A program made the position numbers and the translations under genes. Below, one piece after another: positions 5,629-5,672 of a DNA stretch of 5,672 nt (positions are counted from its first letter, which is position 1; the number at the start of each line of letters is the position of its first letter). This stretch comes from Merdivivens faecigallinarum. GTDB taxonomy: Bacteria; Bacteroidota; Bacteroidia; Bacteroidales; UBA932. The DNA lies in assembly GCA_017695055.1 (NCBI GenBank), contig JADILY010000119.1, positions 1 to 5,672 of the forward strand, in the 5' to 3' direction. The notes beneath the pieces are model-generated. The model was not told the DNA's origin, made no database searches, and saw nothing but the letters and a program-made list of their open reading frames with translations.

Positions 5629-5672
5629 CGAGTTGTATTTTCTTAAATAATTGATAATCAATTGCTTATAAA
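5629..5672. repeat. Second CGAGTT-core repeat, cut by the window edge
   Basis: Positions 5629-5658 match 5543-5572 at 24 of 30 bases, with the same CGAGTT, ATTTT, TAAAT and ATAAT blocks, at an offset of 86 bp. It runs into the 15-nt palindrome AATTGAT-A-ATCAATT (5649-5663), which contains most of the right copy of the direct repeat found at 4734-4748. By analogy with 5543-5597 the right arm would end in AACTCG beyond the window; that is a prediction. Confidence 0.55.

Noticed and set aside
5543..5672. CRISPR-like reading of the CGAGTT repeats at the right edge.
   Set aside because: Copies are imperfect, occur in both orientations and are only three in number. There are no uniform spacers and no cas gene in view.

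Overview
The window looks like chromosomal DNA from the Bacteroidota, most likely the order Bacteroidales. Four things point there: a SecD-SecF fusion of about 1,000 residues, a divergent gene for an exported PD40 (TolB-like beta-propeller) protein, two sequences matching the Bacteroidota -7 promoter box (TAnnTTTG), and weak Shine-Dalgarno signals in front of the two chromosomal genes. Genus cannot be fixed from this sequence.

Layout. Positions 1-1202 (minus strand) hold the first 400 codons of a secreted PD40-repeat protein that runs off the left edge. Positions 1203-1352 are a divergent promoter region, with one candidate -7 box per strand and a 10-bp palindrome centred between them. Positions 1353-4385 (plus strand) encode complete SecDF, the proton-driven membrane subunit that helps the Sec translocon complete export. 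The stop codon is followed by two hairpins; the second has the form of an intrinsic terminator (4452-4497). Positions 4498-4935 have no convincing gene. They hold a 9-bp tandem repeat, a degraded second 9-bp-periodic tract and a 12-bp perfect inverted repeat flanked by A/T runs that could terminate transcription from both sides.

Positions about 4944-5532 (minus strand) are the remnant of an IS3-family insertion sequence: a terminal end with TG/CA polarity, an intact orfA with a good ribosome binding site, a conserved A7 slippery site for -1 frameshifting, and an orfB cut to a short N-terminal fragment. Outside the IS end, 5543-5672 holds AT-rich palindromic repeats sharing the core CGAGTT..ATTTT in both orientations, the last one cut by the right edge.

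Functional picture. The left side is a normal cell-envelope locus: SecDF drives export, and its divergent neighbour is itself a predicted Sec substrate. The right side is a scar of mobile and repetitive DNA downstream of secDF, transcribed toward it and separated from it by terminator-like hairpins. No new multi-gene system is evident. The least ordinary material is the repeat and IS-derived DNA in 4500-5672.
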